A stretch of DNA of 64,000 nt from an uncultured Burkholderiales bacterium (GTDB taxonomy: Bacteria > Pseudomonadota > Gammaproteobacteria > Burkholderiales > Burkholderiaceae_C), in the NCBI GenBank assembly GCA_903820745.1, contig CAIJIT010000296.1, forward strand, positions 1-64,000, read 5' to 3'. Below the pieces are notes generated by a model that searched no databases, had not been told where the DNA came from, and was given only the letters and a program-made list of their open reading frames with translations. Below are positions 33,243 through 42,596 of the stretch, piece after piece (position 1 is the first letter of the stretch; each line of letters opens with the position of its first letter). The translations under genes and the position numbers were made by a program.

Positions 33243-33311
33243 TGCAAGAAATTGCTTGATCTTTGCCGATGACATGCATTATTATTCATGCACTGGATGC
33301 AAAATCTTGCA
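33243..33311 (+). promoter_or_regulatory. BoxR-type operator array upstream of boxC
   Basis: Five TGCA tetramers lie at 33243, 33275, 33289, 33298 and 33308. The last two form an exact TGCA-N6-TGCA unit (33298-33311), the arrangement reported for BoxR operators. The array ends 30 bp before the boxC start, so a bound repressor would block the promoter. Assignment rests on motif and context. Confidence 0.65.
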
Positions 33312-33341
33312 TTTTCTTACTTCCAATGAAGGAATGACCCG

Positions 33342-35006
33342 ATGTCGACTTCCACCCCTGCCCGCGTCGAGTACCAGACCGAGCCCGGCAGCTACAAGCA
33401 TCTGCAGCTGAGTTTCAGTGGCCCGGTGGCGACGCTGGCGATCAACATCGACGAGAACGCCGGCCTGCGCGAAGGCTACAAGCTCAAGTTGAACAGCTAT
33501 GACCTGGGGGTCGACATCGAGCTCAACGATGCGATCGGCCGCATCCGCTTCGAACATCCGGAAGTCCGCTGTGTCGTCATCACCAGCGCCAGGGACAAGG
33601 TCTTCTGCTCCGGCGCCAACATCTTCATGCTGGGCGTTTCGAGCCACTCCTGGAAAGTGAACTTCTGCAAGTTCACCAACGAAACCCGCAACGGTCTGGA
33701 AGACAGCTCGCGCTACAGCGGCCTGAAATTTCTGGCTGCCGTCAACGGCGCTTGTGCCGGCGGTGGCTATGAACTGGCCCTGGCCTGCGACGAGATCATC
33801 CTCGTCGACGACCGCAGCAGCGCGGTCAGCCTGCCCGAAGTACCATTGCTGGGCGTCCTGCCCGGCACTGGCGGCCTGACCCGCGTGACCGACAAGAAGC
33901 ATGTGCGCCATGACCTGGCGGATATTTTTTGCACCAGCGTGGAAGGCGTGCGCGGCCAGAAAGCCAAGGACTGGCGCCTGGTCGACGACATCGCCAAGCC
34001 GGCTGAATTTGCCCGCAAAGTGCAGGCACGCGCGCTGGAACTGGCCGCTTTGAGCGACCGACCGGCAGAAGGTCGTGGCGTCAAGCTCGGAGCCCTGCAA
34101 CGCAGCATCGAGGCCGATGCGCTGATCTATTCGCATGTGAGGGTGGAGATTGACCGCGCCAAGCGCAATGCGGCTTTCATCGTTTCAAGCCCGCGCGGCC
34201 CGCAGCCGACCGATCTGGCCGGCATCGAGGCGGCCGGTGACCAATGGTTCCCGCTGTTGATGGCGCGTGAGCTCGAAGACGCGATCCTGCAGATGCGCAC
34301 CAGCGAGCTCGACATCGGCGTCTGGCTGATCAAGACCGAAGGCGATGCCGCCGCTGTGCTCGCCACTGATGCGGTCTTGATCGCGCATCAACGTCATTGG
34401 TTGGTGCGTGAAACCATTGGCTTGCTGCGCCGCACCTTTGCGCGACTCGATGTCACTTCGCGCAGCCTGTTTGCGCTGATCGATGCGGGCTCATGCTTTG
34501 CCGGCAGCTTTCTGGAACTGGCCCTGGCCTGCGACCGCAGCTACCACTTGGCTTTACCGGATGATGAAGCGGCAGCGCCGAAAATCAATTTGTCCGAATG
34601 CAATTTTGGCTTCTATCCGATGGTGACCGGGCAAAGCCGCTTGCAGCGGCGCTTCTACAACGCGCAGGCCGCGATCGCCCCCCTGAGAGATCATTGCGGC
34701 AGACCATTGGACGCCGACGCTGCCTTCGCCCTGGGCTTGGTCACCGCCAATCCCGACGACATCGACTGGACCGATGAAATCCGCATCGCCATCGAAGAGC
34801 GCGTGGCAATGTCGCCCGACGCATTGACCGGACTCGAGGCCAATCTGCGCTTCAACGGGCCGGAGAACATGTTCACCCGCATCTTCGGGCGCCTGACCGC
34901 CTGGCAGAACTGGATCTTCCAGCGCCCCAACGCTGTTGGCGAAAAAGGCGCGTTGAAGGTCTATGGCAAAGGCGACAAAGCCGTCTTTGACTGGAACCGC
35001 GTCTGA
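33342..35006 (+). CDS. boxC: Benzoyl-CoA-dihydrodiol lyase (2,3-epoxybenzoyl-CoA dihydrolase)
   Basis: A 554-residue enoyl-CoA-hydratase-superfamily protein that opens 2,3-epoxybenzoyl-CoA to 3,4-dehydroadipyl-CoA semialdehyde plus formate. The N-terminal crotonase half shows VVITSARDKVFCSGANIFML and AAVNGACAGGGYELALACDE; a degenerate second half follows (CFAGSFLELALACDRSYHLA). The length matches known BoxC. An AAGGAA ribosome site precedes the ATG. It is first of boxC-boxB-boxA on the plus strand, behind the TGCA operator array. Confidence 0.95.
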   Translation: MSTSTPARVEYQTEPGSYKHLQLSFSGPVATLAINIDENAGLREGYKLKLNSYDLGVDIELNDAIGRIRFEHPEVRCVVITSARDKVFCSGANIFMLGVSSHSWKVNFCKFTNETRNGLEDSSRYSGLKFLAAVNGACAGGGYELALACDEIILVDDRSSAVSLPEVPLLGVLPGTGGLTRVTDKKHVRHDLADIFCTSVEGVRGQKAKDWRLVDDIAKPAEFARKVQARALELAALSDRPAEGRGVKLGALQRSIEADALIYSHVRVEIDRAKRNAAFIVSSPRGPQPTDLAGIEAAGDQWFPLLMARELEDAILQMRTSELDIGVWLIKTEGDAAAVLATDAVLIAHQRHWLVRETIGLLRRTFARLDVTSRSLFALIDAGSCFAGSFLELALACDRSYHLALPDDEAAAPKINLSECNFGFYPMVTGQSRLQRRFYNAQAAIAPLRDHCGRPLDADAAFALGLVTANPDDIDWTDEIRIAIEERVAMSPDALTGLEANLRFNGPENMFTRIFGRLTAWQNWIFQRPNAVGEKGALKVYGKGDKAVFDWNRV

Positions 35007-35077
35007 ACCTGTCAGACCAGCGCCCGCAAAAAACCCATTATTCCGAGCAGCCCCAAAATTAATCCCAGGAGAATTCG

Positions 35078-36505
35078 ATGTCCGGCATCAACTACAGCGA
35101 AAAAATTCCCAACAATGTCGATCTGTCGAGCGACCGCACCTTGCAGCGCGCGCTCGAACAATGGCAGCCCAACTTCATCAGCTGGTGGGATGACATGGGC
35201 CCTGAAGGCTCGACCGACATGGATGTCTATCTGCGTACGGCGGTCAGCGTCGATCCGCAAGGCTGGGCTCAGTTCGGCCATGTGAAGATGCGCGACTACC
35301 GCTGGGGCATTTTCATGAACCCGGGCGATGCTGACCGGACGATCCATTTCGGCGACCACAAGGGCGAAAAGGCCTGGCAGGATGTGCCGGGGGAGCATCG
35401 CGCCAATCTGCGTCGCATCATCGTCACGCAGGGCGACACCGAGCCGGCATCGGTCGAGCAGCAGCGCCAGCTCGGCTTGACTGCACCCAGCATGTACGAC
35501 CTGCGCAACCTGTTCCAGATCAACGTCGAAGAAGGTCGCCACCTATGGGCGATGGTCTATCTGCTGCACAAGCATTTCGGCCGCGATGGCCGTGAAGAAG
35601 CCGAAGCGCTGTTGCAGCGCCGCAGCGGCCATGAAGACAACCCGCGCATCCTCGGGGCTTTCAACGAGCAGACACCCGATTGGCTGAGCTACTTCATGTT
35701 CACCTATTTCACCGACCGCGATGGCAAGTTCCAGCTCTGCGCGTTGGCCGAATCTGCCTTCGACCCGCTGGCGCGCACCACCAAATTCATGCTGACCGAG
35801 GAGGCTCACCATATGTTCGTCGGTGAGTCGGGCATCTCGCGCGTGATCACACGCACGGCGCAAGTGATGAATGAGCTCAAGACCGACGATGTCGGCCGCT
35901 TGCGCGCCGCTGGTGTGATCGATCTGCCAACGATTCAGCGCTATATCAACTTCCACTTCAGCGTCACCATCGATCTGTTCGGCGCTGACGAATCCAGCAA
36001 TGCAGCGATCTTCTACAGCTCGGGCCTGAAAGGCCGCTTTGAAGAAGGCAAGCGCCCTGATGACCATGTGCTGAAGGGCCAGACCTACAAGGTGCTCGAG
36101 ACCCGCAACGGCCAGTTGATGGAAAAGGAAATCCCGATGCTCAATGCCCTCAACGAGGTGCTGCGTGATGACTACATCAAGGACTCGGCCGCAGGTGTCG
36201 GGCGTTGGAACAAGGTACTGGAAAAAGCCGGTATTCCGACCCGTTTGAGCGTGCCGCACAAGGCCTTCCACCGCAATATCGGTTTGCTTGCCAAGGTGAA
36301 GATTTCGCCCGACGGTCGCGTCCTCAACGATGCAGAGTGGAACGCCAAAGTCAACGCCTGGTTGCCGAGCGCCGAAGACCGCGCTTTCGTGGCCAGCCTG
36401 ATGGGCCGGGTGGTCGAGCCAGGCAAGTTTGCCAACTGGATCGCGCCGCCGGTCATGGGCATCAACCGGCAGCCGGTCGATTTCGAATATGTGCGCTTCA
36501 ACTAA
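35078..36505 (+). CDS. boxB: Benzoyl-CoA 2,3-epoxidase, diiron oxygenase subunit
   Basis: A 475-residue class I diiron protein that epoxidises the ring of benzoyl-CoA using O2 and electrons from BoxA. Iron ligands are visible: E122 (DTEPAS), E152 with H155 ([10 protein letters not shown]), and the second pair in [14 protein letters not shown]. Length matches characterised BoxB (about 473). It follows boxC by 71 bp and precedes boxA by 41 bp. Confidence 0.95.
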   Translation: MSGINYSEKIPNNVDLSSDRTLQRALEQWQPNFISWWDDMGPEGSTDMDVYLRTAVSVDPQGWAQFGHVKMRDYRWGIFMNPGDADRTIHFGDHKGEKAWQDVPGEHRANLRRIIVTQGDTEPASVEQQRQLGLTAPSMYDLRNLFQINVEEGRHLWAMVYLLHKHFGRDGREEAEALLQRRSGHEDNPRILGAFNEQTPDWLSYFMFTYFTDRDGKFQLCALAESAFDPLARTTKFMLTEEAHHMFVGESGISRVITRTAQVMNELKTDDVGRLRAAGVIDLPTIQRYINFHFSVTIDLFGADESSNAAIFYSSGLKGRFEEGKRPDDHVLKGQTYKVLETRNGQLMEKEIPMLNALNEVLRDDYIKDSAAGVGRWNKVLEKAGIPTRLSVPHKAFHRNIGLLAKVKISPDGRVLNDAEWNAKVNAWLPSAEDRAFVASLMGRVVEPGKFANWIAPPVMGINRQPVDFEYVRFN

Positions 36506-36546
36506 GCCGCACAATATTCGGAATTGGCACTAGGAGTCGCGGCAAT

Positions 36547-37806
36547 ATGGCATTGATACAGCAGCATTTGATCGACCCGGAGATCTGCATCCGGTGCAAC
36601 ACCTGCGAGGACATCTGCCCCGAAAAAGCGATCACGCATGATTCGCGCAACTATGTGGTGCGGGCCGATTTGTGCAATTTATGCATGGCCTGCATTTCGC
36701 CCTGCCCGACCGGGTCGATCGACAACTGGCGCAGCATGCCGCGGGTCATCGCCTATTCAATTGAAACGCAACTCGAGTGGGATGAACTACCGCCCGAGCT
36801 GAGCGCGGAGCAACTGGCCGAGCAAGGCGTGAGCGCGGTCGAACCGCCCACCCCGGTTGAAGCGCCGCCGGCGACGCCCCCGGCGCTCGACAACGCCTCC
36901 TATGGCGCGGTCTTGCCCCCCTGGTCGGCCGCCCATCCCTATACCAATTTGTACGGCCCGAAGGCGGCAGAAAAAACCATCGAAGCCCGCGTTGTCGGCA
37001 ATGTGCGCGTGACCGAGGCAGGCGCCAGCGCCGGCAAGGACTACGACACCCACCATATCGTCCTCGATTTCAGCGGCCTGTCTTTCCCTGTGCTGGAAGG
37101 GCAAAGCATCGGCATCATTCCGCCCGGTGTCGACAACCAGGGCCGTGCTCACCATGCAAGGCAATACTCGATTGCCAGCCCGCGCAATGGCGAACGTCCT
37201 GGTTACAACAATCTGTCCTTGACGATCAAGCGCGTGCTGGAAGACCATCAAGGCCAGCCGGTGCGCGGCATCGGCTCCAACTACATGTGCGATCTTCAGA
37301 TCGGCGACAAGGTGCAGGTGATCGGCCCCTTCGGCAGCAGCTTCCTGATGCCAAATCACCCGCGTTCGAACATCGTGATGATCTGCACCGGCACCGGTAG
37401 CGCACCGATGCGCGCGATGACCGAATGGCGGCGCCGTTTGCGTGCCAGCGGCAAATTCGAGGCCGGCAAGCTGATGCTGTTTTTCGGCGCGCGCACGCAG
37501 CAGGAATTGCCCTATTTCGGTCCCTTGCAGAATCTGCCCAAGGACTTCATCGACATCAACTTTGCATTTTCCAGAACACCGGGCCAACCCAAACGCTATG
37601 TGCAGGACCTGCTGCGCGAACGCGCTGCCGACCTCGCGCCGCTGCTGAATGACGCCGACACCTGCTTCTACGTCTGCGGCCTCAAGGGCATGGAAGAAGG
37701 CGTCTTGCTGGCAATGCGCGACATCGTGCAGAACGCCGGCCAGGACTGGGACCAAGTCGGTGCAGCGCTCAAGCGCGAAGGTCGACTGCATCTGGAAACC
37801 TATTGA
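36547..37806 (+). CDS. boxA: Benzoyl-CoA 2,3-epoxidase reductase subunit
   Basis: A 419-residue NADPH-dependent reductase for BoxB. An N-terminal 2[4Fe-4S] ferredoxin domain has [11 protein letters not shown] (C14, C17, C20, C24) and [11 protein letters not shown] (C43, C46, C49, C53). A Pro-rich linker (about 85-125) joins a ferredoxin-NADP reductase module with [11 protein letters not shown] (FAD) and [12 protein letters not shown] (NADPH), ending ETY. The start at 36547 is the first ATG that keeps the ferredoxin domain; the longer frame overlaps boxB. Confidence 0.95.
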   Translation: MALIQQHLIDPEICIRCNTCEDICPEKAITHDSRNYVVRADLCNLCMACISPCPTGSIDNWRSMPRVIAYSIETQLEWDELPPELSAEQLAEQGVSAVEPPTPVEAPPATPPALDNASYGAVLPPWSAAHPYTNLYGPKAAEKTIEARVVGNVRVTEAGASAGKDYDTHHIVLDFSGLSFPVLEGQSIGIIPPGVDNQGRAHHARQYSIASPRNGERPGYNNLSLTIKRVLEDHQGQPVRGIGSNYMCDLQIGDKVQVIGPFGSSFLMPNHPRSNIVMICTGTGSAPMRAMTEWRRRLRASGKFEAGKLMLFFGARTQQELPYFGPLQNLPKDFIDINFAFSRTPGQPKRYVQDLLRERAADLAPLLNDADTCFYVCGLKGMEEGVLLAMRDIVQNAGQDWDQVGAALKREGRLHLETY

Positions 37807-37860
37807 TGCTGCGCTTTCAAACGCTGCCCGCTCTGCCATCCAAAAACTGCTGATTCCCAG

Positions 37861-38310
37861 ATGAAATTCAAGGACTTCCATGCCGGACAGGTCATCGCCG
37901 CCGGCCCCTATCTCGTGACTGAAGCCGAGGTGATCAAATTTGCCGATGCTTTCGATCCGCAGTGGTTTCACAACGATGTCGAGGCCGCCAGCCAAGGCCG
38001 CTTCGGCGGCCTGATCGCCAGTGGCTGGCACAGTTGCAGCATCGCAATGAGGCTACTCGCTGATGCCGCTCTGCAGGGTTCCGAGACCTTTGCCTCGCCG
38101 GGGCTGGCCTATGTCAAATGGCTGCACCCGGTGCGTCCGGGCGACGCCCTGAGCGTCAAAGCCACCGTGCTGGAGACGCGGATTTCAAGCAGCAAGCCCT
38201 CACTGGGTATATTGCGTTGGCGCTGGCAGCAATTCAACGCCGAAAACATCGAAGTGCTGGACCTCGAAGCGACCAGCCTGTTTGACCTATCCCGGAGTGA
38301 TTCCCTATGA
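37861..38310 (+). CDS. MaoC-like enoyl-CoA hydratase in the box operon
   Basis: A 149-residue hot-dog protein. The hydratase motif is FADAFDPQWFHNDVEAASQG followed by FGGLIASGWHSC, with Asp and His in the catalytic positions. It lies 54 bp after boxA and overlaps the thiolase by 4 bp. It could hydrate 2,3-dehydroadipyl-CoA to 3-hydroxyadipyl-CoA in the lower part of the box pathway, replacing a PaaF/crotonase-type hydratase. This is inferred from position. Confidence 0.82.
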   Translation: MKFKDFHAGQVIAAGPYLVTEAEVIKFADAFDPQWFHNDVEAASQGRFGGLIASGWHSCSIAMRLLADAALQGSETFASPGLAYVKWLHPVRPGDALSVKATVLETRISSSKPSLGILRWRWQQFNAENIEVLDLEATSLFDLSRSDSL

Positions 38311-39509
38311 ACCAAGCCTTTATCTGCGATGCGATCCGCACACCCTTCGGCCGCTACGGCGGATCACTCAGTTCGGTCCGCACCGACGACCTCGGCGCCC
38401 TGCCGATCAGGGCCTTGATGGCGAGAAATCCCGGGGTCGATTGGTCGCAGGTCACCGATGTGCTTTACGGCTGCGCCAATCAGGCGGGCGAGGACAACCG
38501 CAACGTCGCCCGCATGGCGGCCTTGCTGGCCGGCCTGCCAATGGACGTCCCAGGTGCGACGATCAACCGGCTTTGCGGTTCAGGCCTGGACGCAGTCGGC
38601 AGTGCGGCAAGGGCGATCCGAAGCGGCGAGGCCGGACTGATGATTGCCGGCGGTGTTGAGAGCATGAGCCGCGCGCCCTTTGTCATGCCCAAAGCCGAAA
38701 CCGCCTTCAGCCGCAGCAACAACGTCTATGACACAACGATAGGCTGGCGTTTCGTCAACAAGCTGATGAAAGCGCAGTACGGTGTCGACGCGATGCCCGA
38801 AACCGCCGAAAACGTCGCCATGGATTTCGGCATCGAACGCGAAGCCCAGGACCGGATGGCCTTGCGCTCACAGGTCAATGCGCTGCGTGCCCAGCAGGAC
38901 GGTTTCCTGGCAGCCGAGATCATCCCGGTCACGCTGCTGCAGAAAAAAGGCGATCCAATCGTTGTCAGCCAGGACGAACATCCGCGCGCCAGTTCGATGG
39001 AAATTCTGGCCCGACTCAAGGGCATTGTCCGCCCTGATGGCACGGTGACTGCCGGCAACGCTTCGGGCGTCAACGACGGTGCTTGCGCCCTGCTGCTGGC
39101 CAGCGAGGCCGAAGCCAAGCGCCATGGCTTGACGCCGCGCGCCCGCGTCGTCGGCATGGCGACTGCCGGCGTCGCACCCCGCATCATGGGTATCGGCCCC
39201 GCACCGGCCACCCGCAAGGTGCTGGCCTTGACCGGCTTGAGTCTGGCGCAGATCGACGTGATCGAGTTGAACGAAGCCTTTGCCGCCCAAGGTCTGGCCG
39301 TCCTGCGCGACCTCGGCCTGGCTGATGATGACGCAAGAGTCAACCCAAATGGCGGCGCCATCGCCCTGGGTCATCCGCTCGGCGCCAGCGGCGCCAGGTT
39401 GGTGACCACCGCGGTCAACCAATTGCACCGCTCGGGCGGTCGTTACGCCCTGTGCACGATGTGCATCGGCGTCGGCCAGGGCATTGCGCTGATTATCGAG
39501 CGCGTCTGA
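38307..39509 (+). CDS. pcaF: 3-oxoadipyl-CoA thiolase
   Basis: A 400-residue thiolase that would cleave beta-ketoadipyl-CoA into succinyl-CoA and acetyl-CoA. The nucleophile C90 is in INRLCGSGLDAVGSAARAIR, the catalytic His in NPNGGAIALGHPLGASGAR, and the second Cys in LCTMCIGVGQG. The opening AFICDAIRTPFGRYGGSLSS is the PcaF/PaaJ-type start. It overlaps the MaoC gene (ATGA) and ends the plus-strand benzoate operon. Acetoacetyl-CoA thiolase activity cannot be excluded. Confidence 0.9.
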   Translation: MNQAFICDAIRTPFGRYGGSLSSVRTDDLGALPIRALMARNPGVDWSQVTDVLYGCANQAGEDNRNVARMAALLAGLPMDVPGATINRLCGSGLDAVGSAARAIRSGEAGLMIAGGVESMSRAPFVMPKAETAFSRSNNVYDTTIGWRFVNKLMKAQYGVDAMPETAENVAMDFGIEREAQDRMALRSQVNALRAQQDGFLAAEIIPVTLLQKKGDPIVVSQDEHPRASSMEILARLKGIVRPDGTVTAGNASGVNDGACALLLASEAEAKRHGLTPRARVVGMATAGVAPRIMGIGPAPATRKVLALTGLSLAQIDVIELNEAFAAQGLAVLRDLGLADDDARVNPNGGAIALGHPLGASGARLVTTAVNQLHRSGGRYALCTMCIGVGQGIALIIERV

Positions 39510-39621
39510 CCACAGTCGATGTTCCGAGCGGCGTACCCCATTCGCCTGGAACAACGGACTTGCGTCTCGGACTGGCTGTTTGCCATCCATCGCTCAAAAT
39601 CGCAATCGTTGCGGACAAAGT

Positions 39622-39699
39622 AGCGGGCGAGTGGTGCAGCGAAGTCAAGGAGGAGGATCGTGCAAGGCACGATCCGGGGTCCGAAGCCGCTCGCCCGCT
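39622..39699. other. Nested inverted repeats between convergent genes
   Basis: Inner arms GGATCGTGC and GCACGATCC (39655-39675) enclose a 3-base loop. Outer arms AGCGGGCGAG (39622-39631) and CTCGCCCGCT (39690-39699) are perfectly complementary. The structure lies between the thiolase and Lrp genes and has no T-run. A terminator-like barrier, small RNA or protein site are all possible. Confidence 0.5.
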
Positions 39700-39748
39700 G
39701 CCGTGGACATCGCTGCCTGTCGTTCGAAAGAGCCTGATCCGAAAAAGC

Positions 39749-40213
39749 CTAGGTGATGTGCAACAACGTTGAGTTCTTGACTTCTTCCATCACCGCATAA
39801 GTGCGGGTTTCGCGCACGCCGGGCAACTGCCACAGCACCGCGCCAGCGAAATCGCGGTAGGCGTTCATGTCGGCAACGCGGGTCTTGAGCAGGTAGTCAA
39901 AGCCGCCGGCCACCATATGGCATTCCATGATTTCGGGCCGCGCCTGTACCGCGGCCTTGAACTGATCGAATACATGGGGCGTCGTCCGGTCGAGCAGGAT
40001 TTCGACAAAAACCAGCATGCCGGCACCCAGTTTCAACGGGTCGAGCCGCGCCTCATAGCCAAGGATATAGCCCTCGCGCGTCAACCGCTGCACGCGTGCC
40101 AGCACCGCCGTCGGCGACAAGGCCACCGAATCGGCGAGCTTGAGGTTGCTGATCCGGCCATCGCGTTGCAGCAGGTCGAGGATACGCAAGTCAATGCGGT
40201 CGAGATCACTCAT
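39749..40213 (-). CDS. Lrp/AsnC-family transcriptional regulator
   Basis: A 154-residue regulator: N-terminal helix-turn-helix (DLDRIDLRILDLLQRDGRIS, then LADSVALSPTAVLARVQRL) and a C-terminal RAM ligand domain (GMLVFVEILLDRTTPHVFDQ, then MECHMVAGGFDYLLKTRVAD). The start MSDLDRID at 40213 follows AAGGGG; an earlier ATG does not. The putA gene 8 kb away lacks its own DNA-binding domain, and Lrp-type PutR proteins control putA in other proteobacteria, so it is a candidate proline regulator (weak inference). Confidence 0.88.
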   Translation of the reverse strand: MSDLDRIDLRILDLLQRDGRISNLKLADSVALSPTAVLARVQRLTREGYILGYEARLDPLKLGAGMLVFVEILLDRTTPHVFDQFKAAVQARPEIMECHMVAGGFDYLLKTRVADMNAYRDFAGAVLWQLPGVRETRTYAVMEEVKNSTLLHIT

Positions 40214-41189
40214 CGGGCCCCTTGATCGAGATGGAAAAAAGTTTTGGAACGCTGTGTAAACCAAGTGTCACATCAGCCAAATCCGAGAATTATCTGCACG
40301 TCCTCGAGATCCCCTCAAATTGCCTGAATTTCAGACCTGTGGTGGAGACCTGTGGTCGCGTCCCCGACAACACCCGCTGGCAGGCGGGCAAGGCATCTCA
40401 ATAGACATGCGGCCTCCGAAGCGCTTGGGAGCGGTCAACTCTCTGCACATGGCAAAAGCGAACAGCAGCCATGCACAGACGCGCCGCAATCGGGCTTAGC
40501 GCTCCACAACCTATCCAGTTCGGCACCAAGCCCCCGAGGTCGGTTCTGGTGCCGGACACCCGACGAAAATCAGATAAACAGGACTATTGTTATTCATTTG
40601 AATAGCATTTCTGTGATTTCACCTTAAGGGTTTAACACTACCAAAAAATTCATTATCCTTGATAATAATCAAGGCTAATGAATTCTTTTTTGAAAAATAC
40701 AAATGCTGCTAGCCATTCATCGTCAGCACTGCGCTCGAAGTCAAGCCGCTTGGCGTGAGCACGTCGCGCCTGTCGAGACGAGCAGCATTACGCCTGGCAG
40801 CGGCCTTGTCACCGCAAAGCGCAAATCGTGCAAGTCCGTCGACCGCCAACTGCGAGGGGCCCGTACCCGATGCGCAAACGGGCGGTGCCTGGACGCCTGG
40901 GTCTGTCTGGAATCCCCGATGCTGAAGCAGGCTTCAACTGGGTTGATTCAGATGTCAAAGGCAGGTTTGGGGCAGAGCGGCGCAGCCTTGAACCGCGTTC
41001 ATCTCGCCAGCAGACAGGCAAGAAAAGTTCGACAGATTTGGTCCTAACCGCAGCGTACCAAACGAAGGCCAAGCGCCTTCGTAGAGATCCCGTTTCATAT
41101 TGAACAGGGTATTCAATCCTGATCGATAGTTGATTGCATCATGATTTAGGGCGGCCTCAGAAAAATTGTAAGTTGGAGTAATTGCTGAT
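40214..41189. other. Gene-free region of about 975 bp
   Basis: No convincing coding region is visible on either strand. Short frames (such as 40352-40627 and 40703-41047, plus) lack ribosome sites and family features. The section 40560-40700 is AT-rich and holds a strong hairpin (40643-40691); the rest is ordinary GC content. Promoters for the divergent Lrp and oxidase genes must lie at the two ends. Confidence 0.6.
40643..40691. terminator. Bidirectional terminator-like hairpin without an adjacent gene
   Basis: An A-run is followed by an arm ending CATTATCCTTGAT, a 4-base AATA loop, the complementary arm ATCAAGGCTAATGAATT (one mismatch) and a T6 run at 40686-40691. The structure is that of an intrinsic terminator in either direction, yet no annotated gene ends here. 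It may terminate an unrecognised small RNA or leader. Confidence 0.6.
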
Positions 41190-42548
41190 ATGACTATTGC
41201 AATCGTTTTAATTTTCCTGGTTATTGGCTCCCTGCTATTTCATTACCTGAGTCCCTGGTATTTCACCCAGATCGCCTCCAACTGGGGGGCAATTGACGAC
41301 ACCATCCAGTTGACCTTCTGGATCACCGGCTTCGTTTTTGTGGCCATCAACTTGTTCGTGGCGTACTGCGTGATCAGGTTCCGTGTCCGCCCGGGTCAGC
41401 GCGCCGCCTACCATCCAGAGAACAAGAAACTGGAATGGTGGTTGATCGGCATCACCACCGCCGGTATCGCCTCGATGCTTGCGCCTGGCCTGATCATCTG
41501 GGCGAACTTCGTCACCGTTCCGGCGGAAGCGACTGTCGTCGAAGCATTGGCCCAGCAGTGGAACTGGCGCTTTCGCCTGCCGGGCAAGGACGGCAAATTG
41601 GGCACCGTAGATGCCAAGAATATCAGCGACGACAACCCCTTCGGCATGAACCAGAAAGACCTGAACGGTCAGGACGATATTCTGGTCGCCAGCCAGGAAT
41701 TGCACCTGCCCGTGGGCAAGCCGGTCAAGATATTGCTGCGTTCGATCGATGTCCTGCACGACTTTGCAGTTCCCCAGTTTCGCGCCAAGATGGACATGGT
41801 GCCAGGGACTATTTCCTATATCTGGCTGACACCGACCCGCGTCGGTACGTTCGACCTGCTCTGCAACGAGCTATGTGGCGTTGGCCATTTCGCGATGCGC
41901 GGGAAGATAGTCATCGAGGACGATGCCGCTTATCAGGCATGGATAGGCAAACAGCAGACCAATGCGCAGAAAATGGCAAAGGCCACCAGTGACCTGGCGC
42001 AGGGTCAGCAACTCTATGCCACTTGCGCCGCCTGCCACGGTGCCCAGGCCGAAGGCAATGCGCTGCTGCACGCCCCGAAATTGACCGGCCAAGGGGACTG
42101 GTATCTGCAACGACAGCTGTCCAATTTCAAACAGGGTGTCAGGGGCAACAACGCGAAAGACACATCGGGTCAGATGATGGCGTCGATGGCAGCGACGCTT
42201 GGCAACGAGGCAGCGATCGCCAACGTCAGCGCTTACATCAGTTCCTTGCCGGACCACGCCGCGGTAGCCACCGTGAGCGGCAATCCCGAAAAGGGCAAAT
42301 TGCTTTTTGATTCCACCTGTGCAGTCTGCCATGGCCAGAATGGCCAGGGCATAGCACTGATGCAGGCCCCGCGGCTCAAAGGCATGAGCGACTGGTACCT
42401 GGCCACGCAGATTGAAAACTTCAAGCTGGGTTACCGCGGCGTCCATGCCAAGGACGATTACGGGCCGCAGATGAAATTGATGGCGTCGACCATGATCGAT
42501 GCAAAGGCGGTCACTGACATGGTGGCATATATCAATGTACTGCCCTGA
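41190..42548 (+). CDS. Cytochrome c oxidase subunit II with two fused cytochrome c domains
   Basis: A 452-residue subunit II. Two N-terminal helices (about 1-20 and 40-62), a third hydrophobic stretch (84-110), then a CuA cupredoxin domain with H190 and C225, C229, H233, M236 (CNELCGVGHFAM). Two cytochrome c modules follow, with CAACH at 279-283 and CAVCH at 377-381, each repeated as GDWYL/SDWYL...QMMASMAA-type folds. The double-c extension defines a caa3-like oxidase able to take electrons through its own haems. It is first of an oxidase cluster whose order resembles the Bradyrhizobium coxMNOP alternative oxidase. Confidence 0.92.
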   Translation: MTIAIVLIFLVIGSLLFHYLSPWYFTQIASNWGAIDDTIQLTFWITGFVFVAINLFVAYCVIRFRVRPGQRAAYHPENKKLEWWLIGITTAGIASMLAPGLIIWANFVTVPAEATVVEALAQQWNWRFRLPGKDGKLGTVDAKNISDDNPFGMNQKDLNGQDDILVASQELHLPVGKPVKILLRSIDVLHDFAVPQFRAKMDMVPGTISYIWLTPTRVGTFDLLCNELCGVGHFAMRGKIVIEDDAAYQAWIGKQQTNAQKMAKATSDLAQGQQLYATCAACHGAQAEGNALLHAPKLTGQGDWYLQRQLSNFKQGVRGNNAKDTSGQMMASMAATLGNEAAIANVSAYISSLPDHAAVATVSGNPEKGKLLFDSTCAVCHGQNGQGIALMQAPRLKGMSDWYLATQIENFKLGYRGVHAKDDYGPQMKLMASTMIDAKAVTDMVAYINVLP

Positions 42549-42596
42549 ACGGACCGTGGCAGCGCGGACGGGTCAAGCAATTATCGGGAGATATTA

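Noticed and set aside
40703-41047. A 114-codon plus-strand frame in the gene-free region
   Set aside because: Ser/Arg-rich with no ribosome site or domain; possibly decayed mobile DNA, not supportable as a gene.
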